Below, piece after piece: positions 32,101 to 42,456 of a DNA stretch of 64,000 nucleotides. The DNA lies in contig NC_063021.1 in the NCBI RefSeq assembly GCF_020509005.1, positions 930,001-994,000 on the forward strand, given 5' to 3'. A program made the translations under genes and the position numbers. This DNA comes from Fulvia fulva (Eukaryota > Ascomycota > Dothideomycetes > Mycosphaerellales > Mycosphaerellaceae). Positions within the stretch are counted from its first letter, which is position 1; each line of letters opens with the position of its first letter. The notes below the pieces were generated by a model that saw only the letters and a list, made by a program, of their open reading frames with translations, did not search any database and was not told the DNA's origin.

Positions 32101-32347
32101 CCTGAGCCTGCTTTGCGTTGGGGTCTTTGATGTTAGGTAGAATGTTCGGCCCAATGTCAGCTGCAGCTGGCACCGTGAAGGCTACAGAGTAGAGACTGGT
32201 AGCGCCAGACACTGTTGCAGACGCCACCGAGCCAGTGGAGCTGCCATACGCTGTCGTTGCCAGGCCGTCTGCTGCATTTGATGTCTCCTGGGCAAAGGCG
32301 AGAGACGAAACAGTAAGCAATGCTTGCGGCCAACTGTATCGAGCCAT
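29150..32347 (-). CDS. agdA: Secreted alpha-glucosidase, GH31
   Basis: Extracellular maltase-type enzyme releasing glucose from the non-reducing ends of maltose, malto-oligosaccharides and starch. Four exons on the minus strand: 32347-32018, 31968-30181, 30130-30065 and 29986-29150, giving 1006 aa, close to Aspergillus AgdA. The three introns (49, 50 and 78 nt) have GTAAGT, GTAAGC and GTATGT donors. Exon 3 is only 66 nt but carries the conserved FGVDTCGFNGNSDEELC. A signal peptide covers about residues 1-20 (WPQALLTVSSLAFA). The GH31 nucleophile motif GIWIDMSE has Asp510, and the acid/base motif HWGGDN has Asp681. An insertion rich in Ala/Ser (TEASAAASLSSSQASAVAAA) sits between them, as in many fungal members. 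Exon boundaries all fall in phase 0 and reconstitute conserved blocks, so this model is strong. Confidence 0.93.
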
Positions 32348-33149
32348 AGCTACCCAGTCACTCGAGGTGTTGGCGAGGAGTCGTAAGAATGAGAAGTCCA
32401 TCTTGAAGCGTCCACCCACCTGCTGTTATAACAAAGTTGCCGTCGCGGCCGTGCAGCGTCCCATCGCCTGCGTGGAGTGATGATCGTATGGTCCCCGCCC
32501 AAATTCGTTCAAGATGTCAAGAGCTGGTGATAGGAACTGGTATGGCGGCAGTGAAGATATGTCACTAAGGTGTGGTTTCACCGAAGTGGGATCATGGAAG
32601 AGACGTGCTCCGCATCAACGCGAGATGTCGATTGGATAGTGCCGCCGCGAACGACTCCGGCGAGGCAGCCACGTGTGTCATCAGTGGTCTTACTTTCCGT
32701 GGCAACCGCATGGAAGTGACAGTCTCGCCGTGATGAAGTTGTAGCAAGCACGAAGGATTCAATTCTCCACAAAAGCTTGGAGTTCTTGTCGTGGAGAAGG
32801 GCTGGTGAACCCATGTCATCCACGCAGTCGGTCCGATCAAGCAGATCGCTTCCCACAGCAGACCACTACGGAGACAGTTGAGTACGTGATCGCACAAAGA
32901 TCACCTCCGGAGGTCCCGCAAAGCCGCGACAGCAAGATATTACTACAGATATCGGCTTCTGGCGGGATTATGAACAAGGCATCACGATGGTCTTCAGAAG
33001 CTGTTGTTACATCATTCATTCTAAGACTGGTCTATGTTACAATGCTTCATGCGGCGATGCAGTTGTCTCTTAGTGTAAATGCGAACGCCTGCGCCTGTGG
33101 CACAAATCCACCATCTATACCCAACTCCGGAAGCCATGCAATGCGGCCA
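32348..33149. other. Intergenic region
   Basis: Promoter of the alpha-glucosidase gene and 3' flank of the C2-domain gene. Frames at 32578-33197 show no family features. Confidence 0.5.
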
Positions 33150-35821
33150 CTAATAGTAGCTGTTTCTATCCCGATGACTCCTAACAGGCACGTATGAAGC
33201 TGGGGATTGCCTTCTCCCCGTGCCAATATCGATAGTAGAAAGCTCTCTCGACAGCGCGTCAGGTCCGTAGTCTGGCTGCTGCAAAGGTACTTTGGGCGGA
33301 ATGGAAGGTGGTCCATATGCGTTCTCATAAGCCATTCGATCGTCGACAGGTCCAGGGCTGCGATCACGGAATCCTCGTGAATAGTTTTGCTGCTCGTATG
33401 AGTTTGGAACAGAATTGAAGTTGGCATGATCTCGTAAAGGTTCCATTGGCGGCGCGCTCTTCTTGACCAATCGCGCTCTGATCTTGGATGGCTGCGGCTC
33501 GGGTACTGGCTCTGGTGGTGCTGACTGTTGTCTGGGCCGAACGTTGACCATGGTGTCTTTTGACATTCGGCCTCCAGTAGTCATGATACCTTGTCCCCTG
33601 GGTCCAAAGTCTCTGTCGCGACCAAGTCCATATGTCCTGTTCGGTACTTTGGGCTCCGGCTCAGGCGCCCACGCTTCTACTGGAAGATGGTCAGATGGAT
33701 CTATCTCCTGACCATGCCAGCCAACGATAGGTCCGTTGCGAGTCGGAGAAGAGCCACCAGGCTGCTGCGAAGCCCCATTGGCACCAAAGTCATCTGGAGA
33801 AAAGGGTATGGCAGAACGGCTCCCTTCTGACATGGAGGGTCGAGGCGAGACTGACTTCCGGGCTGGAAATGCTCTGCCTGATCCCAGCTGTGATGTCGAT
33901 AGCGGGCTAGCATCTGCGGACTCGAATGCTCGCACCGGATGCTGGATGCTGTAAGAACTCTTAGGCCTTGAGTCGGGCGTATGCTGTGCTGGCGGTTGTG
34001 GAGATGCGGCTCGCGGCCTTGCGAGCGGCGCCAGCTCTCTACCTCGATAGCCATTCTGGTACGGCGATGGATCGGCACTTTCCTGGGCGTACGGATTTGG
34101 GCTTCGAGACCGAGGTGCGCTCTGTGCGTAAGGATTGGGGCTCCGGGCCCGCGATACTTCCTGAGACAGAGGATGTGGCCGTGAAGGTGTACTGTACAAA
34201 TCAGTAACACTGTGCCTTCCTGGATGCTGTCTACCATATGGTGGTGTCCTTCCAGGCGGTGGCGTTTGCTGCGGCGACATCAGATTGGGAGTAGAGCCAT
34301 AGCTCGCTTGATATGGCGAATCGCCGTACTCGTCGAAGGACTGGCCACGTCTGGGACGACCAATACTTAGACTAGGAGGTGTTTGTTGTGGCCCGTAATC
34401 ACGCTCGATACTTTGTCGGGGCGACGAGCTTGGGACATACTCTTGTCGTCTAGCCGGAGGCGTAGTGCCGTACCCCCTTGCTGGTGGATGTGCTTGGCTG
34501 TGAGGCGAGTTGTAATGTGGTACTGCCGGAGAGCTGTGGCTGTGCATTGGTGGTGGCGGAGGAGGCGGCGACGGTTCGAAGTCGTCTTCGACATACGGCT
34601 GTCTGGCAGCTTGAGGACTTCCATACTCATTCTCCCATCCCGGTGGTACGTCATTCCTACGCTGACGAACCTGCTGGTACTGATGATCGAGATCAGGTAT
34701 CGCTTCAGGATAGTCGGTCCTCAACAGCGAGTTGTCCTCGTACCCGTGGGTTTCTGGAACGGCCGGGGCAGAATTGGCGTGTTGCAAAGCCGGCGGTCTG
34801 GCATGTTGTTGAGGAGGCAACTGTCGTTGCGCATAATTCGCCTGAGGATGAAGAGGAGAGCGCTGTCTTCGGCTCGGCCCCAGCTCAGGGAGGAAGTCTG
34901 GTTGTGCCGGGGTTGGTGAAGTGCTGTACAGCTCTGGGCCAAGGTTTGGATCGTACTCGCCATATTCTGATACCACGCGTTGTGATTCTACCGCGGCTGG
35001 CGTTGGCCCTGCTGACTGTGGTTGTGCCGTGACAGGCTTCTGCCCGAACAAGGTGGCCTGCGAGTGCGGATAGTTGAACGTCTTTGGTGCTTCCGGTGGC
35101 AGCGACGCTGCTCGTGCCGGCGTCGAATAGTCTCGTGGGCCATGCTTTGCTCGTCCGGGGAGAGCTCGGTCGGGTATCACAACCGCCTGCGTAGCCGGCG
35201 CATTTGGATTGACTGGCAGCGGTCTTCTCTTGACCTTGGTGTTCAAGCTGCCATACTGCTGCTTCAGCTCATCCGCAACGGACATGCCTGCCTCATGCTG
35301 CTTGTCCGGCTTCTCCCTCGTATCGTAGTAGGTCATCTCGATCCTGATCTCACCAGCGTATTTGCCCTTGCAGTTTAAGCCTTGCCATTGATCGCTCTTC
35401 CCGCCTCCAGGCACCACGACATCGTTGAGGCTGACATACGCTTCGCCGATAAGATCGGTCCTCTTGTCCTCGCTGAAGACCGAGACTTTCAGAGTGTAGT
35501 AGTCCGGCGAGTCGTGCACTGTAAATCGCAGTTCCTGGTCCCTGTGTTGTTCCATCAGCATGAGCTCCAGCTTTTATCCTCGAGCATTTCCACCTACCAT
35601 CGCGGCGTCTGCCCACCTCGCTTGTCTGTCTCGGTCTTCCGTGCTTCTTTGCCTAGTCTCGCCGCGCAGTACGGGTTCTGCTTGCCCATCGTCTTGCGAT
35701 TCGGGAGGTTCTTCGCTCGGTCTACGATCAAAACCAGTGTTCCAATCTCAGGGCCATCCACTGTCATGTCGGCGAAGATGCCGGCGGCGTGAGGGCCATT
35801 GGTGGCCATCTTCGAGCTCAT
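33150..35821 (-). CDS. fic1: Inn1/Fic1-type C2-domain protein (cytokinesis)
   Basis: Ingression-type protein: an N-terminal C2 domain followed by a long Pro-rich tail. Yeast Inn1 and fission-yeast Fic1 act at the division site, where the PxxP tail binds SH3 proteins of the contractile ring and septum machinery. Two exons: 35821-35598 and 35541-33150, giving 871 aa. The 56-nt intron (donor GTAGGT, acceptor ACACAG) splits the C2 domain at the conserved TPRW / DQELRF. The C2 domain spans about residues 25-145 (GTLVLIVDRAKNLPNRK, QNPYCAARLG, WQGLNCKGKYAGEI). The tail has many PPxP and RxPxP motifs and local repeats such as RSPNPYAQ (twice) and SPQQTPPPGRTPP. A second in-frame ATG four codons downstream (MATNGP) could be the real start. 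Confidence 0.85.
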
Positions 35822-36458
35822 GCCGAGCAGCGTCGATGCAGCAGACTGTAGTGACAGACGTACCCGCAGCGCTCACTGCAAGTCGAGCTCGAATGGCCGT
35901 CGAGAGTCGCTAAACTGGAGCCTGAGGCGGGTGTTTGTTTATGGCGTGAACGGCTGCTGCGCATCGTGTTCCCGGAACCTTATCAATGGCCGAGCATTGT
36001 TTCGACTCGAGTGTGTTTGAGAGATAATCTAACTCTTAATTATGCTGCACGACAAGCACCAGGCGCGTGTTGGGGTGTGTGAGAAAAGGTGACGCGGTTC
36101 GTCATGCAACTCATGTACATGTAGCTAATGCATGTGGCTGAGTGGAGGCTGGGAGCGGGGCCTTGTCCGGTCCACATGCATTGACATTTATGAGTTGAAC
36201 ATTCACATGCTTATATCGACATCACTATCGTTATGGCTGCTGCGAGTTGCAGGTCGTTGACAGTATGCTGCAATCGTTTGGCTGGCCCATATCTGATAGC
36301 AAAATGCGCACTCGAGCAGCTCCGCGTACTACCTCGGATCCGTCGTAATCATCCTTGCACAGACCTCACGTTTGGCAGCCAGGGATGCCATGCACTGTCG
36401 GGCTTGTCAGGCATCAGCATTTCAACACTTCTTTACCTCATGTGGTGATGCCATGACT
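35822..36458. other. Intergenic region with a hairpin
   Basis: Promoter of the C2-domain gene and 3' flank of the next minus-strand gene. It contains a perfect 11-nt inverted repeat (36127-36137 / 36172-36182). No gene is seen. Confidence 0.5.
36127..36182. repeat. Perfect 11-nt inverted repeat (hairpin)
   Basis: AATGCATGTGG at 36127-36137 pairs with CCACATGCATT at 36172-36182 around a 34-nt GC-rich loop. It lies about 190 nt left of nothing coding and about 280 nt right of no annotated stop, so its role is unknown. It could be a palindromic protein-binding site or chance. Confidence 0.5.
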
Positions 36459-37487
36459 TCACTGCTGAAGAAGCTTCCAGTCCACGCCTATGGTCCAGCT
36501 CTGGCCATCGAGCTCGACATCCCAAGTCGGTGCTCGGATGCCGACGACACTGCCTTTCTCCACTTCAATGGACTCGTTCTTCGCATCCACGACGAGTAGT
36601 AGCTTGTCCATCGTACCATCAGACTGCCTTGCTTCTACCAACAGCGGCGATCCCCCTCGAACAGACTGCACTTTGACGCGAAGCACATAGTCTTCGCCTC
36701 TCAGATATCCTTGGCCCTTTCGGCTGTGAAATGCACTTTGGCCTGTCTCAATCACCCATTGCTGCATAGTAGCTGCCATGCCCCCAGGCACGAACTTCTC
36801 GCCACGACGGTGTGGTGAGAACGCTTCAGGTAGTGGTTCGTGACGCTCTTGAGGTTGCACAGACGAGCTAAGGAAAGCTGGTCGACGAATAGATGTCTTG
36901 TCATCTCCGATCGAACTTGCTACACTTCCAGCGCGACTGAAATGTTGGGATCGTGCAGCAAGGGCTGAAGCAGGCGTTGTGGGGTGCTTGAACGTTGGCC
37001 TTGCTGGAGATGCCGTTGCAATATCAAAACCATCGCCTAGACCATGGTCATCTAGCCTGCGGCGTTTGGGAGAACATGTCAAGTTGCTGGTCCACGCCTG
37101 TTCGACAGCCGGCTGGTGTGCAAGCTCTGTGGTCGGCACTGTTTCGACTTGCTCGTTATCGAGCATCTCATCATCTTGAGCATCATGCTCGGCTGCCTCT
37201 TCGATACCCTCTCCAGGCTGAAGCGCCGCTCGTAAGGCCTGGGCTCGGCTGGACAATGGTGGCGAGTGTTGTCTGGAGGGTGTAGCGCGGCCTGCCTTGG
37301 CGACTCCAAATCGAGGCGTATGCGCAAACTGCGCTGGTGCTGCTGATGGTCGATGGTATCGTGGCGTCCTAGCCGAACCTGGTGCTGCGCGATCTGAGTG
37401 AGCCTGGCGGCGTGATGTCGATGGCGTAGCAGCCTTTGGTGGCGAAGGCTGCCGCTTTGTGGCTAGGAATCGATGAGGTGAGGGCGT
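36459..37487 (-). CDS. Fungal protein with ordered C-terminal domain (5' end unresolved)
   Basis: The frame is open from an acceptor-like ATCACAG at 37488 down to the stop at 36459, giving 342 residues. The start exon is not settled. A nearby ATG at about 37549 (MPVV) could join through a 40-60-nt intron, but its donor is weak. The first half is disordered and basic (RFLATKRQPSPP, RYHRPSAAPAQF, CSPKRRRLDD). The C-terminal 130 residues look folded, with GMAATMQQWVIETGQSAF, GEDYVLRVKV, SPLLVEARQSDG and a beta-rich end (VVGIRAPTWDVELDGQSWTIGVDW). The strand-rich pattern suggests an OB-fold-like or similar small barrel, and the basic N-terminus suggests a nuclear protein. I do not recognise a named family. 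Confidence 0.65.
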   Translation of the reverse strand, partial: TPSPHRFLATKRQPSPPKAATPSTSRRQAHSDRAAPGSARTPRYHRPSAAPAQFAHTPRFGVAKAGRATPSRQHSPPLSSRAQALRAALQPGEGIEEAAEHDAQDDEMLDNEQVETVPTTELAHQPAVEQAWTSNLTCSPKRRRLDDHGLGDGFDIATASPARPTFKHPTTPASALAARSQHFSRAGSVASSIGDDKTSIRRPAFLSSSVQPQERHEPLPEAFSPHRRGEKFVPGGMAATMQQWVIETGQSAFHSRKGQGYLRGEDYVLRVKVQSVRGGSPLLVEARQSDGTMDKLLLVVDAKNESIEVEKGSVVGIRAPTWDVELDGQSWTIGVDWKLLQQ

Positions 37488-38199
37488 CTGTGATGATAAG
37501 CACGTATCTTTGAAACAAGGCTATGGCCACGAACCACAGGCATTTTGTCACCCTTTTCCTACGCAACATAGGTTATGCTTTGAGGGTCTTGCTAGCATCG
37601 CGGTCGTGGCTGTTTTCTGAGGCGTAACGTAGGTCACAAGTGTAGAAGTTGCCCGCAGAATGATAGTGAAGGCTCAACAGTTTCTTCAGTCACTTGGCTC
37701 ACTTCTTGGTCCCTGTATGTTACATATACATATCATCTGGTCAAGGTGACAGGTACTGAGCTTGAATTGGGCGCGTCAGTCTCGTGCCGAATTCGCGTCA
37801 TCGTCGCTTTCCGTTTTGTCGCAACAATCGACGTTCACCAAGCTACTCGCTCTCTTGCCCTTGCATCACTCAGGATCCTCCGCCTTCCAGATGCGACTTA
37901 TCAGATGGCATCGTGCAGTACAAGAGGACGACCACTGGAAACTCTCCCACGCTGACTGGAGCTGGCCGGGCTTTGTCAGCATCAGAAAAGACGCGTTCCC
38001 CTGGTGACGTGATTCAATAGACTTGCCGGCGCTTGCAGGCAGGCTCTTCGGCATCCACGAAGTCTGTTATACTCATGTAAACAATGCCGATCATGGAGTC
38101 TCGCAGGCCCCATCAGCATTTCTGTGTGCGCAGTGGTAGGGACAACGAATCCGGGATAAGAGCAGTCGAACTCCATGCCATCGGGAATCTATCCCAGCG
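37488..38199. other. Divergent intergenic region
   Basis: Should contain the missing 5' exon and promoter of the minus-strand gene and the promoter of the plus-strand gene at 38200. Short frames at 37746-38054 have no family features. Confidence 0.45.
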
Positions 38200-38951
38200 A
38201 TGGGAGTTGTCATTTCGAAGAGCACCCTCAACCCGCTGTCCTTCGTGAGCACCATCATAGGCTTTGTCTCATTTGTCTTCACGCCGGGGACATTCCTGAA
38301 AGTACATGCCTACCTCACGAACCTCCGGACAGAGCTGCTGGAAGAGAAAGCCAGCATAAAGATCATGATGAAACAATGCCGCAAATATCATCGCTTGGCC
38401 AAGGCAGAAGGGGGAGAAACGTTGCTTGGTATCGAGTTGGACAATGTGACACTCAAAAAGATGGATGATACCATCAAACACTTGATGAAACAGTTCAAGG
38501 AGTTGGAGAAGCCGTTCTTGCAACCAGGCACTGCTGGTATCGATGGCTGGAAAGACCACAGGCATCGTCGGCGAACTAGCTCGGCCTCGCCGTACTACGA
38601 ACACTCAGCTTTGCGTCGCCTCCGGAGAAAGCCGCCGGACGTAGATCGCGTGATGGACGAGGCCGGCGAACAGAGGAACTTGCATATGACGAAGCATTCT
38701 GGGCGCAACGAACGCAGTATGCCGAGTTTGATTTCAAAAGACGATTTACTTGGTTGACGAAGAAGTCCGAGGCGCAGAGCCTCTTGAATGCTCTGAGCAG
38801 AGTGCAGATTCGAAGGATCGCACGTCAGGTAGGCGGCATGTCGACATTGATGCACGAGTATGGATCCAGCACGCTTCAGACAATGGAGGCAGTCAGAAGG
38901 ATGGATGACCGGATGAGTCGCATTGTTGGCATCCGCCGCGTTGATGATTGA
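38200..38951 (+). pseudogene. Fungal membrane-anchored protein with disrupted frame
   Basis: Two clearly coding segments lie in different frames. The first (38200 to about 38560) has MGVVISKSTLNPLSFVSTII, a single hydrophobic segment (IIGFVSFVFTPGTFLKV) and a coiled helix (YLTNLRTELLEEKASIK). The second (about 38640-38951, frame +2) has EELAYDEAFWAQRTQYAEFDF, KRRFTWLTKKSEAQSLL, LSRVQIRRIARQVGGMSTLMHEYG and RRVD at the stop. Together they match the layout of a common Pezizomycotina family: one N-terminal membrane segment, a basic linker and a conserved C-terminal helical block. The switch falls in the basic linker between 38560 and 38640. I found no good intron that repairs it; the best GT...AG pairs are out of phase or under 30 nt. 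A frameshift mutation, an assembly error or a weak intron all remain possible. Function of the family is unknown to me. Confidence 0.55.
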
Positions 38952-40429
38952 AGACGTCGGGAGTGCCAAAGACTACCGACATGACAGGCGATTCTGACCA
39001 GACCGTGGCGGAGCCTCAGCTGCCAACGGTCACAAGCACTGCGCTGGCGTCATGCTATGCTGTCACCTCGAATCTTTCGAGGCTCGAGTATCACGAATGT
39101 AGTGTGCGGGCCTTTTTTGCCGCGTTACGCAAGCGCGTGGCAACCAAGGAACCTGAGCTCATCAGCAGCAGAGCGATGTCGAGACGCTATAGTGCGACCT
39201 GGCGTTGCTCGTGAAGGTGCACCTCTGCAATCCCGCTCAACTCGGGTTCGGGAGTGATGTTGTACATGGACATTCCTGGCATACAACCCATCTGCAGTGG
39301 TGCTTCACATGGATCGAAGCATCAGATTTGGGTGCAGAGCATCACGCGCTGCTTACCAACTGCACAGCTCACCCGCAGCTTGGACAGAGCTGGTCTCCAG
39401 CCCAGGCGGCAAACGATCTTCCGGAGAGCTCCAAGCTTCTATCAGAAGCGTAAGCTTGGCGCCTCTGGCTCGGTGTCTGCAGTCTGCACAAGCACAACTT
39501 TGCGGGCCGCATTGATGATCTGCCGTGGTATCCGGTTGCAGGCCGGGGTGTTTGCAGTAGCGAAGTAGATGCACAAGTCACCATTACGACGACCATGAAA
39601 TGATGAACACGGGGGTCCTTCTCTTTGTGGCCTTGGTCTTTCGAAACGCAAGAATGCAAGTTCTGGTTTCAAGGTCGCAGCTGCGGAGCCCTCGGAGTAT
39701 CCGATCGTCTGGAACACGAAGTATGAAGCTCGGAACTGTTTGGCCGTACACGTGCACTTGAAGACTTGTCTAATTTGCTGTCCAAAGTTACTTTGGAAAG
39801 AGATACTGAGCTTCATCATGCCCTCATGAGGCATCTGTACTGTACACATCATTGTCGTGCTCGTTGCGTACTTCGGAATGCGAAGCGACCTACTGATCAG
39901 ACCTTCCGCATCCGACCTCGTTCCATAGCGTCAACGCAGACGGACGCCGCGCCCAGCAGATAGTGAAGGATCTTGGATCTTACCGGTTGCCAGCGGCATC
40001 CAGCGGGCCCAGATCTCACATGGCACTTGGACAACAAACCAGTCAAATGCAACAGCAACAGCAGATTCCGTGATATCTTTCGGCGCTTCCCAGTCCTCAC
40101 GTCCTCTTCATATCCCGCCCACCACTCCGGCTCTCGCTGAAGTCATTAACATTGATACATCAATCACTGGTCGTCATTCTCGCCATCACTACCGCTGCAA
40201 CGGGCACTGGGGGCGTCATCAGGATTTGATCTCCACAGTCCACACTGAGATTGTCTCCCCGCACCTCTTGAGTCGTGGATGTTGTTTATCATTGACATCT
40301 GCTATACATCTACTAATAACTATTGCCCCTCAATGCACAGGCGGATGCAATAACAACTCAAATACCGAGGTACCTGGACCAGCTGAGGCGTGCGCGTCTC
40401 GCCTCAGCTGATGAGCCACAATCCACACA
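38952..40429. other. 1.5-kb stretch without a recognised gene
   Basis: Many short frames on both strands (for example 39254-39568 plus and 39442-39852 minus) overlap each other and show no domains, splice structure or biased composition. The final 200 nt are likely the leader of the gene at 40430. Confidence 0.45.
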
Positions 40430-41998
40430 ATGGCTCCGCCCGGATCCTCCATGTCTTCTTCGCATCGCAGCGCTGGTCGCAGCAACACGACCACCAATCC
40501 CGCCTCGAGCACCAGTAGCAAGTCGCCCATCAAGTTGTCTCTTAGCACGAAGAACTTGCGACCGAAAGCCAGTCTCAACCGCGATGAGCACAGCTCTGGT
40601 GGCTACTCAGCCTCACCCATGTCGCCAGACACCACCATACATCCGCCGCGAACAAGTTCAAGACAGAAGATACGCGATAATGTGTCGAATCCGAACTCTG
40701 TAACGCCGTCGGTGAAGACCTCATCTACTGGAAACCATGCCAAGTTACACAAACGTGGGACATCTGCATCCTCGTTGCCCGGACCACCATCTCCCTTTGC
40801 TGGGATGCATTCGCAGTTTAGCACACCTTTTGCAACGTACGAGGAACCATTTCCTGATGTTGGGGCAGCTTCAACATCAGGTTCGGGTGTGCCAAAGATC
40901 AAGCCATACCTCAGGAAGATGTCTATCGCCAAAGAAGATCAAGGCATGATCGATCTGTCCAAGAGCACGACCGAGAATGATCGTCTAGCAGGCTTGGGTA
41001 TACAGGATTTTGGAGCAAAGTCTGCTAGCGATGTGAGCTTCGCGCATATGAGACGCGGTCATCATGGACGAAACACCAGTGGTGGCTCGCAGATCAGCAC
41101 TGCGAGCGCTAAACCGTTCATACATCCAATGGCCAAGACACCGAGGCCCTATACACCGCCTGGTAGAAGTTACGCGAGCTCGATCAACGACGAAGAGGCC
41201 AACGAGAGTGATGACATCGTGGATGATGACTTTCGACTAGGGAATGGTTTCAGGACAAGACGGAGCATGTCTATATCTTCGGTGCCTGCACTGATGCCGA
41301 CCCCATTATCGCAGTCGCATACTGCTGACGAACTAGGCCTCGTGCCAAAGCTCACGAGCACGTCGCAGTCGAACCTTTCCACCACCTCCGACAAGTCCTC
41401 GAGGTCGAGACAAACCCGGCCTCGTGGCAACACCGATCTCTCGCAAGAGCTTGCTCTCAGTCCATCCTCGAGGACCAGCCTCGATAAGGCTTTCAGCTTC
41501 GTGTCGAAGCGCAATATCTCCGACCCAGAACCGCAGACCCGCGATGAAAAGATCCGTGAGGCTAGACGAAAGTTCGAGGAGAAAGAGGCCAACAAAGATA
41601 GGAAGATTGAGCGTAAGCGTCGTGATTCAGAAGCAAAGCAGAGGTCACGTCAGAATTCGTCGGTGCTCCCTGGATCGCCACTTAAACCTGCTCTGAAGCA
41701 GGTCGATATCACCAAGAAGCAGCGGCGCATGTCAGCTGCCGCTACTGCAGGTGCCCAGGCGGTGGATGAGAAACGCTCCGGCAAGGCTGGGGACCTTCAA
41801 GCGATGAGCTATGAGGAGCATCGCCCCGCCAATACAGCGTCTCTACCTCGCTATGGCGATGCACCTGGGGAAAGTGAGAAGACTTCTCGATACGCCTACG
41901 AGTCGCGTCCTGTGGGCCAAGGCAAGGCTGCTGGGGTTGGGATGCGCTTCTCGACGTGGCTCCAGACCCGGATGCTGAGTTGCGGTGGGAAGGAATGA
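40430..41998 (+). CDS. Ser-rich disordered protein with basic coiled-coil
   Basis: Single exon of 522 aa, function unknown. Mostly Ser/Thr/Pro-rich and probably disordered, with many likely phosphorylation sites (SRTSLDKAFSF, RTRRSMSISSVP). A charged helix near residues 365-405 (DEKIREARRKFEEKEANKDR, then KIERKRRDSEAKQRSR) should form a short basic coiled coil. The end is short and hydrophobic (GVGMRFSTWLQTRMLSCGG) and could be a docking or palmitoylation site, since a Cys sits near the terminus. ATG 40430 is the first start of the frame and is followed directly by the low-complexity N-terminus. The long frame and the conserved-looking helix support a real gene. Confidence 0.72.
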   Translation: MAPPGSSMSSSHRSAGRSNTTTNPASSTSSKSPIKLSLSTKNLRPKASLNRDEHSSGGYSASPMSPDTTIHPPRTSSRQKIRDNVSNPNSVTPSVKTSSTGNHAKLHKRGTSASSLPGPPSPFAGMHSQFSTPFATYEEPFPDVGAASTSGSGVPKIKPYLRKMSIAKEDQGMIDLSKSTTENDRLAGLGIQDFGAKSASDVSFAHMRRGHHGRNTSGGSQISTASAKPFIHPMAKTPRPYTPPGRSYASSINDEEANESDDIVDDDFRLGNGFRTRRSMSISSVPALMPTPLSQSHTADELGLVPKLTSTSQSNLSTTSDKSSRSRQTRPRGNTDLSQELALSPSSRTSLDKAFSFVSKRNISDPEPQTRDEKIREARRKFEEKEANKDRKIERKRRDSEAKQRSRQNSSVLPGSPLKPALKQVDITKKQRRMSAAATAGAQAVDEKRSGKAGDLQAMSYEEHRPANTASLPRYGDAPGESEKTSRYAYESRPVGQGKAAGVGMRFSTWLQTRMLSCGGKE

Positions 41999-42456
41999 AA
42001 GACATATCGACGGATACAGTACAGAATTGGAATACAGCCGGAAGTATTTGGGAACTTGGGGATCATCTGCTTTGCCATTTAGCGTCAGTCGTTCTTGCTG
42101 CATTTTGGATACCCAGCCGCTTTGGCTTGCATGGTTTGGCATATTTGAGCGTGGCGCACGGGGTGGTTGTTGGTTCTCCATGAAGTGGCGACTACATGTA
42201 TATACAGCAATGTACACTGAGTCTCAACAGAGCTCTTGCCAACGAGCACCGTTCTTCCCTCAAGGTCTTCTGATTTCCAAGTTTAGCTAGGACTGCTTTC
42301 ACATGCCTTGGGGACAGTTGCCATTACTAAGCCTGCCGTGACGTACAACCTTGCGTTGCATCCGAACTCTCCTTCCACTCGCCTCTCTTGACACGAACAC
42401 GTACAATCTCCCCACCTTACAGGACTCACATATACTCAAAGAACAATCTGGTCAAC
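41999..42456. other. Intergenic region
   Basis: 3' flank of the Ser-rich gene and promoter/leader of the phosphatase gene. The leader just before 42457 is C/A-rich. No other gene is seen. Confidence 0.5.
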
